Below, in pieces: positions 12,046 through 24,301 of a DNA stretch of 64,000 bases. The stretch's first letter is position 1, and every line of letters starts with the position of its first letter. Origin of the DNA: Mimachlamys varia (lineage: Eukaryota > Mollusca > Bivalvia > Pectinida > Pectinidae); contig OX392538.1 in NCBI GenBank assembly GCA_947623455.1, positions 3,968,001 through 4,032,000 of the forward strand. Reading direction: 5' to 3'. The translations under genes were made by a program, and so were the position numbers. The notes under the pieces are model-generated. The model was not told the DNA's origin, did not search any database, and saw only the letters and a list, made by a program, of their open reading frames with translations.

Positions 12046-12589
12046 ATGTCGAATTCTTTGATGTCTTATCACTAAAAATGTACTAGAATAAATGCATATA
12101 AAATGTAAGAAACTGTATATAATTTATTACAAATAACAAAACAATGCCCTTTATATATATATGTAAATGAAAAGTTGTTATTTCGCTTAACTCAAATACA
12201 TTCACTAGACTTTTGGAGCCGAGTTTCTAATCCAAAACTATCCACAATTACAATCATATTTTAACAATCAATAAGCTGGCTGACGCAATCCATTATCAAA
12301 TCATTATTTATAGTTTTCTTAACTCGAGAAACTACAGAGGTTTTAGCGCTACAGTGATTTCAGACACACCCCCCAACCCACCTTCTCCCCACCAACAACA
12401 AAATTGTAATTCTACAAACCTCAATGTTACTCGCCATTTTTCTATAACCAACTCAATAAGGCCTTGCACGATACTTTATGAAGTCGGTCGTTTTTTTAAT
12501 ATTCTTATTAGTAATCCTTATTACGGTCGGGAAAAAATAGGAGAATGCAACCATTCGCCATGTTATGATGGTTTTTATCAACAGCCAAG
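12046..12589. other. Intergenic stretch, nothing recognised
   Basis: No coding frame or repeat structure is apparent. Confidence 0.45.
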
Positions 12590-13170
12590 AATATTTATAG
12601 ACGGCCTCCCATTCATCCAATGTGGTTACGTGAGTTGAGTGCGTGTGTATTTGGAGGTCGGGGTTTGTTTATGCAAGTTTTTTGGCGATTGTCCGCAAAT
12701 TTTCCGATTTAAAGTGCTTCCAAACTAAAGCATACTCCCGAACGACCCCCAGCAGAGCCAGTCGTTCCACTCCCATAATGCTGAGCGTCAGGTAAGGGGA
12801 AGCAACGTCCATTGTTTGAGACTCTGGTATGTCTCGACTTGAACCTATAGCCTCCCTCACGGGGCGATCGCTCAACTAAGCCTAAACGTAAAGTAGTCTT
12901 AAAGGAAACATTAGGAAGAAGAAAGGTGTATGTGTGTGTTACGTCATCTTTTAAAAAGAATGGAAACGATGGGATTCCAGATTTAATCGCCTCTTACGAT
13001 CATGCAAGGGGGAAGCAGGTACAATTTTTACGACCTACCTGCAGAGCAGCCCCGCCATGTTACCCTTCCGTAAAACCTTCATACACACCTTAACTAATAT
13101 ATTGTCCCTAGTTTAATCGATTTGAATTCGGATAATGGTTGGTGCTGCGGTACATGTATTCTCTGATTTT
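12590..13170 (+). repeat. Dispersed repeat family R, long copy
   Basis: It carries, in order, AAAGTGCTTCCAAAC, CCAGTCGTTCCACTCCC, ATGCTGAGCGTC, TGGTATGTCTCGACTT, a CTCACGGGGCGATCGCTCAACTA-like segment, and a downstream tail with TGTGTGTTACGTCATC. The end (about 13110-13170) resembles the 3' tail of the RT element. The order matches 15220-15640, which defines the family. No coding capacity is seen. Confidence 0.65.
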
Positions 13171-13274
13171 GATAGTTTGTCTTTAGCTACATCGCAAATA
13201 CACATTGTATGTGATGAAAATTCAAGTTGAACGTAAAACAAGAAATTAAACGGTTTGCCTATGTTACTTAATGT

Positions 13275-16200
13275 TCACATATCATCATCTTTTCGTCGAT
13301 CTTTGTTAATAGCTTCTTCTTCGATAGTTTGCGACTGATATAATGGACGTCCAAAATGTCTGACCACATACCGGGTGGCAACCAAAATAATAGCAATCAA
13401 GATAAGCATAGAAATTGATTCTATAAGCAAAATGTAGCAAAACCACACCAGGCCAATGTTTTCCATGACATAGCCAAACAGTATCGGATTAAAAATTCCA
13501 CCTATCATCAGACAGATGTAATAAAATGCCGATATCCTTCCCGTTACATTTACAATGTAATCATTTGTCCAGCTGAAGATCATTGCAAATAAACACCCTT
13601 TTGAAAAACCAAACATTGGTACAAATAACCAGGCTAAGTTATACCAGTTATTGAGTGAAATTATAAGCAATCCAAGAATTGAGAGAAACACGAATACAAA
13701 ATTCACGACTGTATATATAATGGTATCCATCCATTTTTGTATTATGATAGCAACTATTTGTGACGCGAGATTAAAAATAAAGAAAATGAATGTTATAAAT
13801 GCCCCTTTCTTTTTAGACCAATGGAAATATTTTACACAATATGATGCGAGAAATCCAGGAAATGCCTCGTTAGCCCCAGCAAAAATAAATGACACTAATC
13901 CCAACATTGAGATAATGAAGAGATACAGTAATTTCGGAACCTTTCTAGATTTATGTGACGCCTTGGAATCTATCCTCTTTTTGCTTTTATGTGTTCCATC
14001 GTACTTGAAATATAACACAAAAAAGAACAGCCCTGATAACAGCGACATTCCGCATGTCATCGAAAATGGTATGTAAATGACTGACTGGATGTTCTGTAAT
14101 GCATAGCTATGAGTTAAGTTCTCTACAATTGGAATCGTTGTCACTGAAGATACGTTTTGGAAGTTCATTGCCTCTTGTTCAATGAGAAACGGTGCAGCCG
14201 TAAGTGGGGCTAGAGCGCCTCCGATTGTAATAATCAGTTGACATGCTATAAATGCCACGCGACTGTCCTTTCCCCAGAGTACCAGTACCTCTGATGATAT
14301 ACCTGAAAAAGGAAGGCATATATATGAAGCAATCTCGGTGAATTAATTAATGGTTTGTCTGTTTATGACATGGCTTAAGGATTGGTTAGGAAAGCAAACA
14401 GATAATTTGCATCAATGTCGTCTGTTTTGCAGATGCAGGAAAACTGATGATATATATTTGAATAACACAGGTTCACCATTTTCTCGACTCGAAGTGATTC
14501 AGCAGAAATGCTCAATGGCACACTTATGTAGCTAAAAGGGCGTGGTCTAAAGTCAAACGAATATCTAGACTTTTTACTTACATCATATGATGATTTGTTA
14601 CATTCATTTCTAATTTTTCAAACAACGAATATCATACCTTATTCAATGAAGAAAAAAAAATAAAAAAAAAATAAAAATTGGAAGATAATATCCGAATAAA
14701 CCGTTAGTTAAGGGCATCACGTTTATGTACTTTCTGTGACCCTAGTTCATTACTCCTTACTCCCTTGGAGAAAATAAATACACAACAGTACACCATACAA
14801 AAATACCAGACGTTACATACATCATATTGATATAATCCCACTTGTTTTAATTGTAATTTGTTTTCGTTATTTCGAAAAACTTACCAGACGCGTATATCCC
14901 GAACGCAATACCAAGGAGGACATGCGCACAAATCATAGCTTCAAATATTGCGCACCACGGTATGACGGCAAATATAATGCCATTCCAACAGAGTGCGGAT
15001 CCAAAAGTCAGTTTGTTGCTAAGGCGACCGTATAGCGCCCCCTGTATGATTGATCCAAGAGCTGAACCGATGAACTTCGCGGTCAGAATCCAGGATCCTC
15101 TTGCTAGGTCGGTACCACTTATCATCCGTATATCAATGTAGGATGGTCCAAACAGGGACTGACACCATCCCTAATAACAAAAGGAAAGCAGTACAGTTAT
15201 GATTTTGTGATGTTTAACGGTCAACGTTGGTTGGTTGATTGTTTTTACGTCCTATTAACATCCAATGTCATTTAAGGGCGGCCTCCTGATGTATGCGATG
15301 GTGATGTGTGTGTTGAGAGCGTGTATATCCGGGAGGCTGCGATTTGTTCGCGTAAGGCTTCTTGATTTAAAGTGTTACCACATTGAAATATACTGCCGAA
15401 GCCCCCCCCCCCCCCGGCAGAACACCCCATCCAGTCACATTATACTAACAACGGACGAACCAGTCATTCCACTTCCATAATGCTGAGCGTCAAGCAGAGA
15501 GTAATAACTACAATTCTTAGAGACTCTGGTATGTCTCGGCCTAGGGACAGAGCCCCTAGCCTTCCTCGCAGAGGCCAATGCTTAACTAAAGGCCAAAAGT
15601 GAGGTTGTGTCAAGGGTGACTTTAAGAAGGAGAAAGTTGTTTAGAAAGAATGGAAAATATAAGATCCATTTGCTTACATCCTACATGCAGGGCGTAATCG
15701 TCGATTTGAATCCATAAGGACCAAATATCAAACTAGACACCGAAAAACAAGAGACTTAAATGAACACTGTAACTAGCATAATACAACATGAGCAAGCATG
15801 TTTCTGGGCAACCTCAATTGACAAGACGGGCACGGCTCTCAGCGAGACAGCCTTATTTACGAGTTAGTTACATATAATGCTTCGTGGCCTGACAAACACC
15901 TCAGAATAGGCTACAAAGTATGGTGAATTGTAAATTCAACATGAAAGTGACATCACACGTAATTTCTTAAATATAAATTTCAAATTGATTATGAAAACTA
16001 ACTAGCAATAGGCTTGAAAGAGGAAAAAACAAATTCAATCTTCGAAGTTTGATTGCAAATGATACACTATATGGTCATCATATTTTGACAACCAACAACT
16101 ATGGTCATATTAAGACTGTAGACATTGGCACAGGAGAAAAGTAAAGATACTCAAGTTTGCATGGCTGTATGGTTTTCTTATACAGAAACCCAAACACATT

Positions 16201-17919
16201 ACGTTTTGAATTTGGAATTTCATATATAATTTTTATTATGAATATGGTTATCTGGTATCAATGTTAAAAATAGATTATGAAAAAAGTCAACAATATAATG
16301 TCCTCTTAGAAATGTTACCCAATGAAAAAAATCAACAATATAATGTCCTCTTAGAAATGTTACCCAATGAAAAAAGTCAACAAAATAATGTCCTCTTAGA
16401 AATGTTATCCAATGAAAAAAGTCAACAATATAATGTCCTCTTTAGAAATGTTACCCAATGAAAAAAGTCAACAAAATAATGTCCTCTTAGAAATGTTACC
16501 CAATGAAAAAAGTCAACAATATAATGTACTCTTAGAAATGTTACCCAATGAAAAAAGTCAACAATATAATGTCCTCTTTAGAAATGTTACCCAATGAAAA
16601 AAGTCAACAAAATAATGTCCTCTTAGAAATGTTACCCAATGAAAAAAATCAACAATATAATGTACTCTTAGAAATGTTACCCAATGAAAAAAGTCAACAA
16701 AATAATGTCCTCTTAGAAATGTTACCCAATGAAAAAAGTCAACAAAATAATGTCCTCTTAGAAATGTTATCCAATGAAAAAAGTCAACAATTTAATGTCC
16801 TCTTTAGAAATGTTACCCAATGAAAAAGTCAACAAAATAATGTCCTCTTAGAAATGTTACCCAATGAAAAAAGTCAACAATATAATGTACTCTTAGAAAT
16901 GTTACCCAATGAAAAAAATCAACAATATAATGTACTCTTAGAAATGTTACCCAATGAAAAAAGTCAACAATATAATGTCCTCTTAGAAATGTTACCCAAT
17001 GAAAAAAGTCAACAAAATAATGTCCTCTTAGAAATGTTATCCAATGAAAAAAGTCAACAATATAATGTCCTCTTTAGAAATGTTACCCAATGAAAAAAGT
17101 CAACAAAATAATGTCCTCTTAGAAATGTTACCCAATGAAAAAAGTCAACAATATAATGTACTCTTAGAAATGTTACCCAATGAAAAAAATCAACAATATA
17201 ATGTCCTGTTAGAAATGTTACCCAATGAAAAAAGTCAACAAAATAATGTCCTCTTAGAAATGTTATCCAATGAAAAAAGTCAACAATATAATGTCCTCTT
17301 TAGAAATGTTACCCAATGAAAAAAGTCAACAAAATAATGTCCTCTTAGAAATGTTACCCAATGAAAAAAGTCAACAATATAATGTACTCTTAGAAATGTT
17401 ACCCAATGAAAAAAGTCAACAATATAATGTCCTCTTTAGAAATGTTACCCAATGAAAAAAGTCAACAAAATAATGTCCTCTTAGAAATGTTACCCAATGA
17501 AAAAAATCAACAATATAATGTACTCTTAGAAATGTTACCCAATGAAAAAAGTCAACAAAATAATGTCCTCTTTAGAAATGTTACCCATTGAAAAAAGTCA
17601 ACAATATAATGTCCTCTTTAGAAATGTTACCCATTGAAAAAAGTCAACAATATAATGTCCTCTTAGAAATGTTACTCACTTGTATGAATTTGCCAATATA
17701 TAGACATAAACTGTAAATAATAAGTTCTCTATATCGGTGGTCTGATTTCAATTGACGCCGAATCCCTTTCCACGATACAAGGCAGGATGAGCCATCTTTT
17801 TGTTGGTCAGGAGTCTCTCGCTCTTCCCTTTCTCTGTTCGTATCCTCTTCAACTTTTACCGATCCGAATTCTTTGTTTAAACGGTCCTTTTGATTCTTAA
17901 CATCAGGACTTCCTTCCAT
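13275..17919 (-). CDS. Transporter B: NaGLT1/MFSD4B-like sugar transporter
   Basis: Coding exons are 17680-17919, 14885-15170 and 13275-14302. Introns are 2509 bp (GTGAGT...TTATTAG) and 582 bp (GTAAGT...TTTTCAG), phases 0 and 1. The product is 517 aa. The N-terminal 60 residues are highly charged, with a KVEEDTNREREERETPD stretch, and TM1 follows (LIIYSLCLYIGKFIQ). Exon 2 carries TM2-TM4 with GALYGRLSNK, so the usual second Arg of the superfamily motif is replaced (LSNK instead of VNRK). Exon 3 encodes TM5-TM12, including a GFSKGCLFAMIFSWTNDY segment conserved in all four genes, and an acidic tail KDRRKDDDM. The loop after TM5 has two sequons (NVS, NLT). The ATG at 17919 is the first in frame. 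Intron 1 holds a family R repeat and a 45-bp array that directly touches the exon 1 donor. The transport role is inferred from the family. Confidence 0.85.
15220..15640 (+). repeat. Dispersed repeat family R, copy in intron 1 of gene B
   Basis: It starts with TTTTTACGTCCTATTAACAT and continues through CATTTAAGGGCGGCC, a 14-C run (15402-15415), CAGTCACATTATACTAACAA, ATGCTGAGCGTCAAG, GGTATGTCTCGGCCTAGGGA and CTTCCTCGCAGAGGCC. This is the most complete copy in the window. It contains the ancestral forms of both the 48-bp unit (about 15434-15485) and the 29-bp unit (about 15530-15570). Confidence 0.75.
16278..17675 (+). repeat. 45-bp minisatellite abutting the gene B exon 1 donor
   Basis: About 31 copies of a 45-bp unit (plus strand: GAAAAAAGTCAACAA..., ...CTTAGAAATGTTACCCAAT). 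A 46-bp variant with CTTTAGA recurs near 16440, 16577, 16803, 17073, 17299, 17435, 17571 and 17616. That gives repeated 136-bp and 226-bp higher-order spacings. The last copy runs into AAATGTTACTCACTTG, where ACTCAC is the reverse complement of the GTGAGT splice donor of gene B. Short plus-strand frames of 61-91 codons in the array are by-products of a period divisible by three. Confidence 0.95.
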
Positions 17920-19129
17920 TTTCAATAAAGTCGTTGCCGTAATATACCATGTGGAAATTCGAAATCGAAATGGAATGTTAGGAAAATTCGCTCCGTTTGC
18001 TAATCTGTTAATAATTGCAAATCTGTGGAAAAACAGAAGAATAATGTCAAACTAATTAATATATTTTACTTCTTAAACAAGTTATTGTATTGTACAAAGC
18101 ATTGTATTGTATGTGTAATTAACATCATTTTATTGTACATGTTAAACACATTATTTATTGTACTTCCTCTCCTAGCTCACCCAAGTCATCTGAACGCACC
18201 ACAAATGGATAAATGATAGTAGGACCTAGAGAAACAAGTTGGCCTAAAAAACTGAAATTATTATTGTGTGGCTTCTTTATTTTATTTTATCAGATTATGG
18301 TTAAATGGTATTAAACATTTTACACATGTTTCCATCAACATTGAGACAATTAAGGCCTCAGCCTCCTTATCATGATCATGTACTGACTTCATAATGTTAT
18401 CGGACATATATTTAATCAAAATCCAATGCATTCATTACAACATTATTACGTTACCATAACTATAAATTGTTTCCCCAGAAAAAATATTTTTAGCGTGAAA
18501 GAATATTCACCAATTAGTGGAGATTTGCTTTTGTGAAGAAAGACGTGCATTTCCCCTTTAACAGTTTAAAAGTTCCTGTCCGAACAAGATGTTCCTGAAA
18601 GCATTGAACATTGTTTGTTTCATCAGTACATCTTAGCTCTGTTAAATTTGAAACTGACCCCCATAGTTGGAAATAGTGTTGAATACAGCATTTCCACAAC
18701 ATTTAATGTGTGTGTATGCATTCATTGTTTTGTTTTAATTTGAGGTACATGTACCTGGTTTCGGATAAAGAAACCCTCTTTTTAAGTTTATAATGTCATT
18801 ATACTGTATACAAGGTACAAAGAGAACGATACAGCTATATGATGCAGTTTAAATGATTTTTTCCCGTATACTGTATCTATAACTAAATTATAATGTGCAG
18901 TATATGTGTGTTACGTGGTCTTTTAAGGAAGGACTCACTATATTATATGACCCTAATGATTAAGCACTTAAGAGATATAGCATTTGACCTAAACACTTGA
19001 TCTGGTGACCTTGAAATAAAGATGTTGAAAATGAGCTCGACTTTTTATATGTGCACGATTTGTATCACTTTGACGTACACTTTTGTTGCAAAGAAACTGT
19101 TTTTTTAAGTTATTACATTCCATCCCCTA
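17920..19129. other. Region upstream of gene B, no gene
   Basis: It holds any promoter of gene B, but I cannot point to a clear core element. A family R fragment sits at 18810-18915. The rest is AT-rich unannotated DNA. Confidence 0.5.
18810..18915 (+). repeat. Dispersed repeat family R, 5' segment
   Basis: It shares ACAGCTATATGATGCAGTTT, ATACTGTATCTATAACTAAA and GCAGTATATGTGTGTTACGT with 47990-48095 and, inverted, with 51135-51245. Confidence 0.65.
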
Positions 19130-19440
19130 ACATTTGACCTTAATCACAATACACCAAATCGTAACAAAACCAAAATCAGAACTCCAAATTGACAGAAACA
19201 GATGCAAAATATGAACTAAGCAAAGATTAATACGGAGACCCTTGCAAATATACGAGATGATAAGACCATATTATATCTCTCGAATCCCATCGCCGTAAGT
19301 TTTGTTATCAGATGACAGCTATCGCGAAAATCTCGATTCTCAAAATAAAGCCCAAGAAAGAAAATAAGAAACTGCGACTTGTAAACGTCATTGTATGTAG
19401 AAACTGATGTGTCTTTGATTTCAAGTTTATACGGGTACAT
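19130..19440 (-). mobile_element. RT-element remnant
   Basis: The minus strand reads YPYKLEIKDTSVST and, further on, FRDSCHLITKLTAMGFERY. These match the LEIKDT and DR-LLT-L--G--R blocks of the element at 34740-35560. The following 3' sequence (about 19130-19200) matches its tail. Stops are absent over 74 codons, but the RT core is missing. Confidence 0.55.
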
Positions 19441-21168
19441 AAACGATCGAATAGGTCAGGAAACTTTTTGTTATTTGTAGACATCGCATCGTAGATTTAC
19501 CTGAGAGTAGAACTCACAACCATATGCCTTTTGATCAAAATAAGTTCAGTTTATAGAGAAAATGAAGAGAAACAAACAAAACGATGCTATAAACTCCTAC
19601 AACTAGTCCGATTTAAACATGTTTCCTCTATACTTGTCCAGCGGTTAGGTAAACTTACATTAACTTCGATCCATACCTCAATCAAAATGCCCGCAGTATA
19701 CTAGTCACCTTTCAGCCGACTTGTGTGCTCATCATCAGGTGAACATGATAGGCATGCCCTGGGTTTAATGTTTTGTATAATAAGCGAACCGTATTATATT
19801 AGAATGAACGTTTCTTTCTTACGTTGTGGTGTACTAGTACTAAATGTAATAAATCGCAACCCGATATACACCTGTATGTCTTAGATGGCTTAGACATACA
19901 CATGTACGCCAGACAGTAAAACTTACCGCAGACATGTATGAACAAACAGTGCCACCTTAGTTGTTACCGCATGTTAAGCTTTATAACTTTAAACAAACAT
20001 GGTTGTGACTGTTTAAAGTATATGTTATATTAGTGCATCTGAATCGAATGTAGGATAACGATTATTGTGATCTCTTGCAAATTGTATGAATAAGCAATAA
20101 ATCAGATTTTAATAAAATGCCAGTTACAACTTGCCTAACACAGCATGATGTATGTACCTCTTTGTTAGATGAGTTCCGCATGGGAGATAAATGTTAATAC
20201 ATATTATGGACGGCAAACCAAACCGTATAATCCTTCTTCTGCTGACGACTAACTTAGATTCAAAATTTTAATAGGCAACATTTGTAAAATCACAAGACTA
20301 GTTTTGTTTTCCTCTGTTTCCTCTATTCATCAAACTACAACTCAAACGACCAGATTGCCATAAATGGCAAACCTACAGGTGGCCTTTGAATTTATTCTTA
20401 ATTGTCATATGTTACGTAATCCTGTTTTGATGAAACTGTGGCCTATAATAAACGCCACAAATTTACGATGCAAAATCGGAGATGCCGCCATTGATAGAAA
20501 AATGGATTTTTTTTAATCCACGTGATGCATCAAAGAGGCAATTTAGTGAAATTTGTTGACTTTCTTATAACATATTGTATAAATTGAAGTTATGTACTCC
20601 TTATGAACTACTAATACCGATATGTTGACAAAAGCCGATGTTTTACGTTCTTTTTTAATTAATAATAAAGAAATCCTTAATCGTCACACCAGACAGATAA
20701 TATGCAAAAGAGACCCATGTTTACAAACACCTCTTAGCACTTTTGACCTTTACGAGCATGCGCGGAACCTGTCTCGTGGATGTAAATACTTTGCACATGA
20801 CTTCCAAAGCCACGTAACGGAGCCAGCAAGAATGAAAATGTAAGATAGTTTCAAGTTCATTACTTTATTCCTAACACTTTCTTCACATAACCTCTGTAGC
20901 TGAAATTCGTGACGAGTCAAGTTTTACAAACAGAAAACGCGTGTATCATATCGGCGAACACATGTGTCCCGTTAATGAAATGGGTCCATTTGTGTGCAAG
21001 ACGTTGGTTGACTTAATTGCCCCTTAGAAGAGGGCCCACTCAGAAGAGGCCGTACTGGTAAACCAGTCTTTCTAATATGCTCATTTTGATTAACTTACAT
21101 GTATATGGGGATTCAGCATGATTCCATAATGTTCGTTTAAAAACGTTTAACATGAACAGAGTTAGAAT
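19441..21168. other. Intergenic stretch, nothing recognised
   Basis: One 73-codon frame (20622-20843) shows no recognisable domain. No array or element boundaries are seen. Confidence 0.45.
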
Positions 21169-21250
21169 TAATCAATTGTGAAGTTTTTGTAAGATTCATG
21201 TGGGAAAAGTAATCAATTGTGAAGTTTTTGTAAGATTCATGTGGGAAAAG
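21169..21250 (+). repeat. 41-bp tandem duplication
   Basis: Two perfect or nearly perfect adjacent copies starting AATCAATTGTGAAG and ending GTGGGAAAAGT. Confidence 0.9.
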
Positions 21251-21713
21251 TTCCGCTTGTCCGTATTTTCCTAAATGTCGCTCAGTATTCTGATCGAAGC
21301 ACCAGACAGTCTCACTTATTTAAGTCATTACGGAGATTACCGCTAGGTGTCTCAAACTCCGTATATCCGGTTTGTAACTAACGGCTTCATTAAAATGACC
21401 GTCTTTCTGTCATTTTGTTTTTGAGACCAAGTGAAACATTCATATGAAATTTGAAAATGATCCATGCTATTGTGAAGAAAAGACAATAACACACGATTAC
21501 TGACAAAATAAAATATGGCCTCCTGTCGGCCAAATGTTTTAAAGATCAATTAGTTTACATTTCATAATAATTCATCAAGTGCTTGTCAATAAATAGCGAC
21601 ATGAAACTATTATATCAAATCCAAGGTTACCATTTGATAATGGTGTGCTAAAATATTTAGAGGGCCAGGGCATCTCTTGACACGTACATATTTTTTGACT
21701 CGCGTGTAGTCAC

Positions 21714-21815
21714 GTGCATGACCCCTACATTCACTGAACTACCTTTCTCTACCTAGTGTGACCCTTATGTTCGCTGAACTACCTTTCTCTATCTAGCGTG
21801 ACCCCCACGTTCACT
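21714..21815 (+). repeat. About 40-bp imperfect tandem repeat
   Basis: About two and a half diverged copies of a unit containing CTGAACTACCTTTCTCTA and TAGYGTGACCC. Confidence 0.8.
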
Positions 21816-23049
21816 TAAGTTACAAGTTGTACTTACTTGTTTTAAATATACCGAACACCCGTGACATTACAATGTTTACAGATGTCGGAGTTACGTGACT
21901 ATGAATACTTCAATAATAATCTCTCACGAACATAAGCAATAGGCAACGAGTCAATTTAATCCAAAATAGGTAGGGAATTATCATACAGCATCGCATTACC
22001 TCTAATTTTGTTCATGGGACGAAAATACTGTACGTTTTAAACTAACAACTTTGGAAAATGTTTGACCCATATATAACTTTGCAGGGTGAATTATAGAAAA
22101 GTTGTAGGTTTTTTTCGTTCAATTGTGTGCACAAACTTTGAAGCAATCCGAAAAAATCTATATCTGATATGATATGTGGTATGTGGGGTAGTGAACTTCT
22201 GATCAAACATGCATGGCCTTAAAGACGTCGAGACTTTGTAATGATTGGCAAATTTACTCCTAAATCATAATGGGGAATCTGGAATCAATTGATAAAAATA
22301 TTGCGTTTACAGCAATCTTTCTCTTAAAATTGTTCTCTTATACCGTACACATTTACCAATGCCATATTAAAGAAAGAGGATGGTATACAGATATTACAAT
22401 GAAACAAGTTTTAGAAAGCTTAGGTTGTTATAACAGGTAGCAGTGCATTTCAGATTAACAGTTAATGCTGGAGGGAACATTATGAAAGTTGAAGAATTGT
22501 GTAAGCCATCGCTTGTCAGAACTTGGAAAACTATATATCAATGCAAACCTTTGAAAGATACAGTTATTCAGTGTTATTGAATCAAATAGCTATATTTTCA
22601 AGTGTCTATAGCAAACGAAAGAGACATTTGTTTGACTGTATATGGCCCTATCAAAGCTTACACATTGATTCTACTTTGACCTTGAATTGTAAATTGCGAC
22701 TAAAAAACGTTTTAGTCAAATATTCACACACAGGGGTATTTTAATTATTAAACGCAGTGGTTGAAATATTTTTCCAAAAACAGTCTTCTTGTTATGTTCA
22801 AAATTCCTAATAGTCTCTAATAAGGACATTTTTGATGATGAAATACCTCCCTTTATGCCTTTTTGTGTGTTGTTATTCACAACCGCCATTTGCATTTCAA
22901 GGTCAAAATAGAATCAATGTGTACGTTATGAAAGAACCATATCCAGTCAAACAAATGTCCCTATTTATAGACACTTGGGAGTACAGCGATATTATTGTTT
23001 TTATGGTTTCATATATTGTGTATCTTAAATTTTTTTTCCATGCAGCATC
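21816..23049. other. Intergenic stretch, nothing recognised
   Basis: AT-rich. Small open frames at 22523-22744 and 22832-23176 show no family resemblance; the second runs into the left flanking repeat of the LINE. Confidence 0.45.
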
Positions 23050-23147
23050 AAAGTCACTTTTTTCAACAATGTCTTATTATATACTCATTATGATTGAATA
23101 TAATATGAAGAAAGTTTATGTGATCACAAATATTTTAGTATATAACA
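23050..23147 (+). repeat. 98-bp direct repeat, left copy (target-site duplication)
   Basis: It begins AAAGTCACTTTTTTCAAC and ends TTTTAGTATATAACA. It differs from the right copy at 24204-24301 at only four positions by eye. It directly precedes the LINE coding sequence. Confidence 0.9.
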
Positions 23148-24203
23148 GTCAATTCAACTTGATGCAATACGTATAATTACTGGCTTAAGAAAAGGAACTA
23201 GTCATTCAGTATTATATTATGAAACTGGTATTGTACCTCTCATTGCTAGAAGACATCTACATCAAAATATTACTTTTTATAATATTTTTAACAATAACTG
23301 TCCACATCATATCACTGACTTACTACAACCTTTTATTAACACCAATGATGTCTATAATTTTCGCCATGCTAGATTGTTTAATATTCCTGCCTTGAGAACT
23401 CAACTATACAGCAATAGTTTTTTTCCGTCCTTGATGTCTGAATGGAACAGTCCGTCCTGTCCGTTTCCCTCTATGTCTTCTGTACGTGAAATAAAAAAGG
23501 AATGCTTACAAGCTGGTATTACAGATAATTTCCCACAGTGTTCTGAAACATTTAAATATTCTGGCGAAAGAAAAATCAATATTGTAATATGTCAGTTAAG
23601 AAATTCCGCTAGTAATCTAAACTCTGATTTATTTTATTCTCACTTATGTGATAGTCCTGCCTGCCGGTGTGGTTTTCCGATTGAAGATTCCTATCACTAT
23701 TTTCTTTATTGTCCTCTCTATACTAATCAAAGAATTCGCCTAAGTAACGCCATTGCTGTATTAGATGTTAACATTCCCCTTTCTATCGAAACTTTCCTCT
23801 ATGGATATAATAGTCATGTTTTTAATTCCAATGATATGTTATTGAAGATCGTACAGGAATACATTAGAGATACCAAACGCTTTATATAAGATATTGATAA
23901 CTAATTATAATTAATTGAGTTGATTTTAGATTTATTAATCAAGATGTGAAAAATAATTAAACTAAGAGGCATTTTGACATGTCCAACATACGCTTCATGA
24001 TTTATTTATATTCAACTTGCGAGACTCTCCGAAATTGTCTGTTTAATCACTATTATCTTTGCTTTACAACATGTATTTTCTAGTTGTGGATTTTATGTAT
24101 TGTACTGTTATCAATGTAAGTATCGGGAGAGGGCTAATATAGGCATTGCCTGTTGCCCAATTCCCTTTGAATTAACATCTTCAATAAAATATTCTGAAAT
24201 GAA
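23148..24203 (+). mobile_element. 5'-truncated LINE with RT C-terminus and 3' UTR
   Basis: An open frame runs without a stop from 23146 to the stop at 23887-23889 (about 247 codons). It starts SIQLDAIRIITGLRKGTSHS, the block after the RT core in CR1/Jockey-type elements. It ends with the Cys-rich motif CDSPACRCGFPIEDSYHYFLYC followed by a Pro-Tyr-rich tail. The 3' UTR has GGGAGAGGGCTAATATAGGC and TTCAATAAAAT and ends in a GAAATGAA-type tail. The intact frame suggests a fairly young insertion. The clade is assigned from motif order only. Confidence 0.8.
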
Positions 24204-24301
24204 AAAGTCACTTTTTTCAACAATGTCTTATTATATACTCTTTATGATTGAATACAATATGAAGAAAGTTTTTGTGATCACAAATACTTTAGTATATAAC
24301 A
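24204..24301 (+). repeat. 98-bp direct repeat, right copy (target-site duplication)
   Basis: Matches 23050-23147 with about four mismatches and directly follows the LINE tail. It ends AGTATATAACA and is followed by unique sequence. Confidence 0.9.

Noticed and set aside
16261..17591. Several plus-strand frames of 15-residue repeats (NEKSQQYNVLLE)
   Set aside because: By-product of the 45-bp array in intron 1 of gene B, on the opposite strand. Frames break at each 46-bp variant.
23374..23889. 171-codon frame as an independent host gene
   Set aside because: The frame extends upstream to 23146 and matches the C-terminal part of a LINE RT protein, with a LINE 3' tail following.
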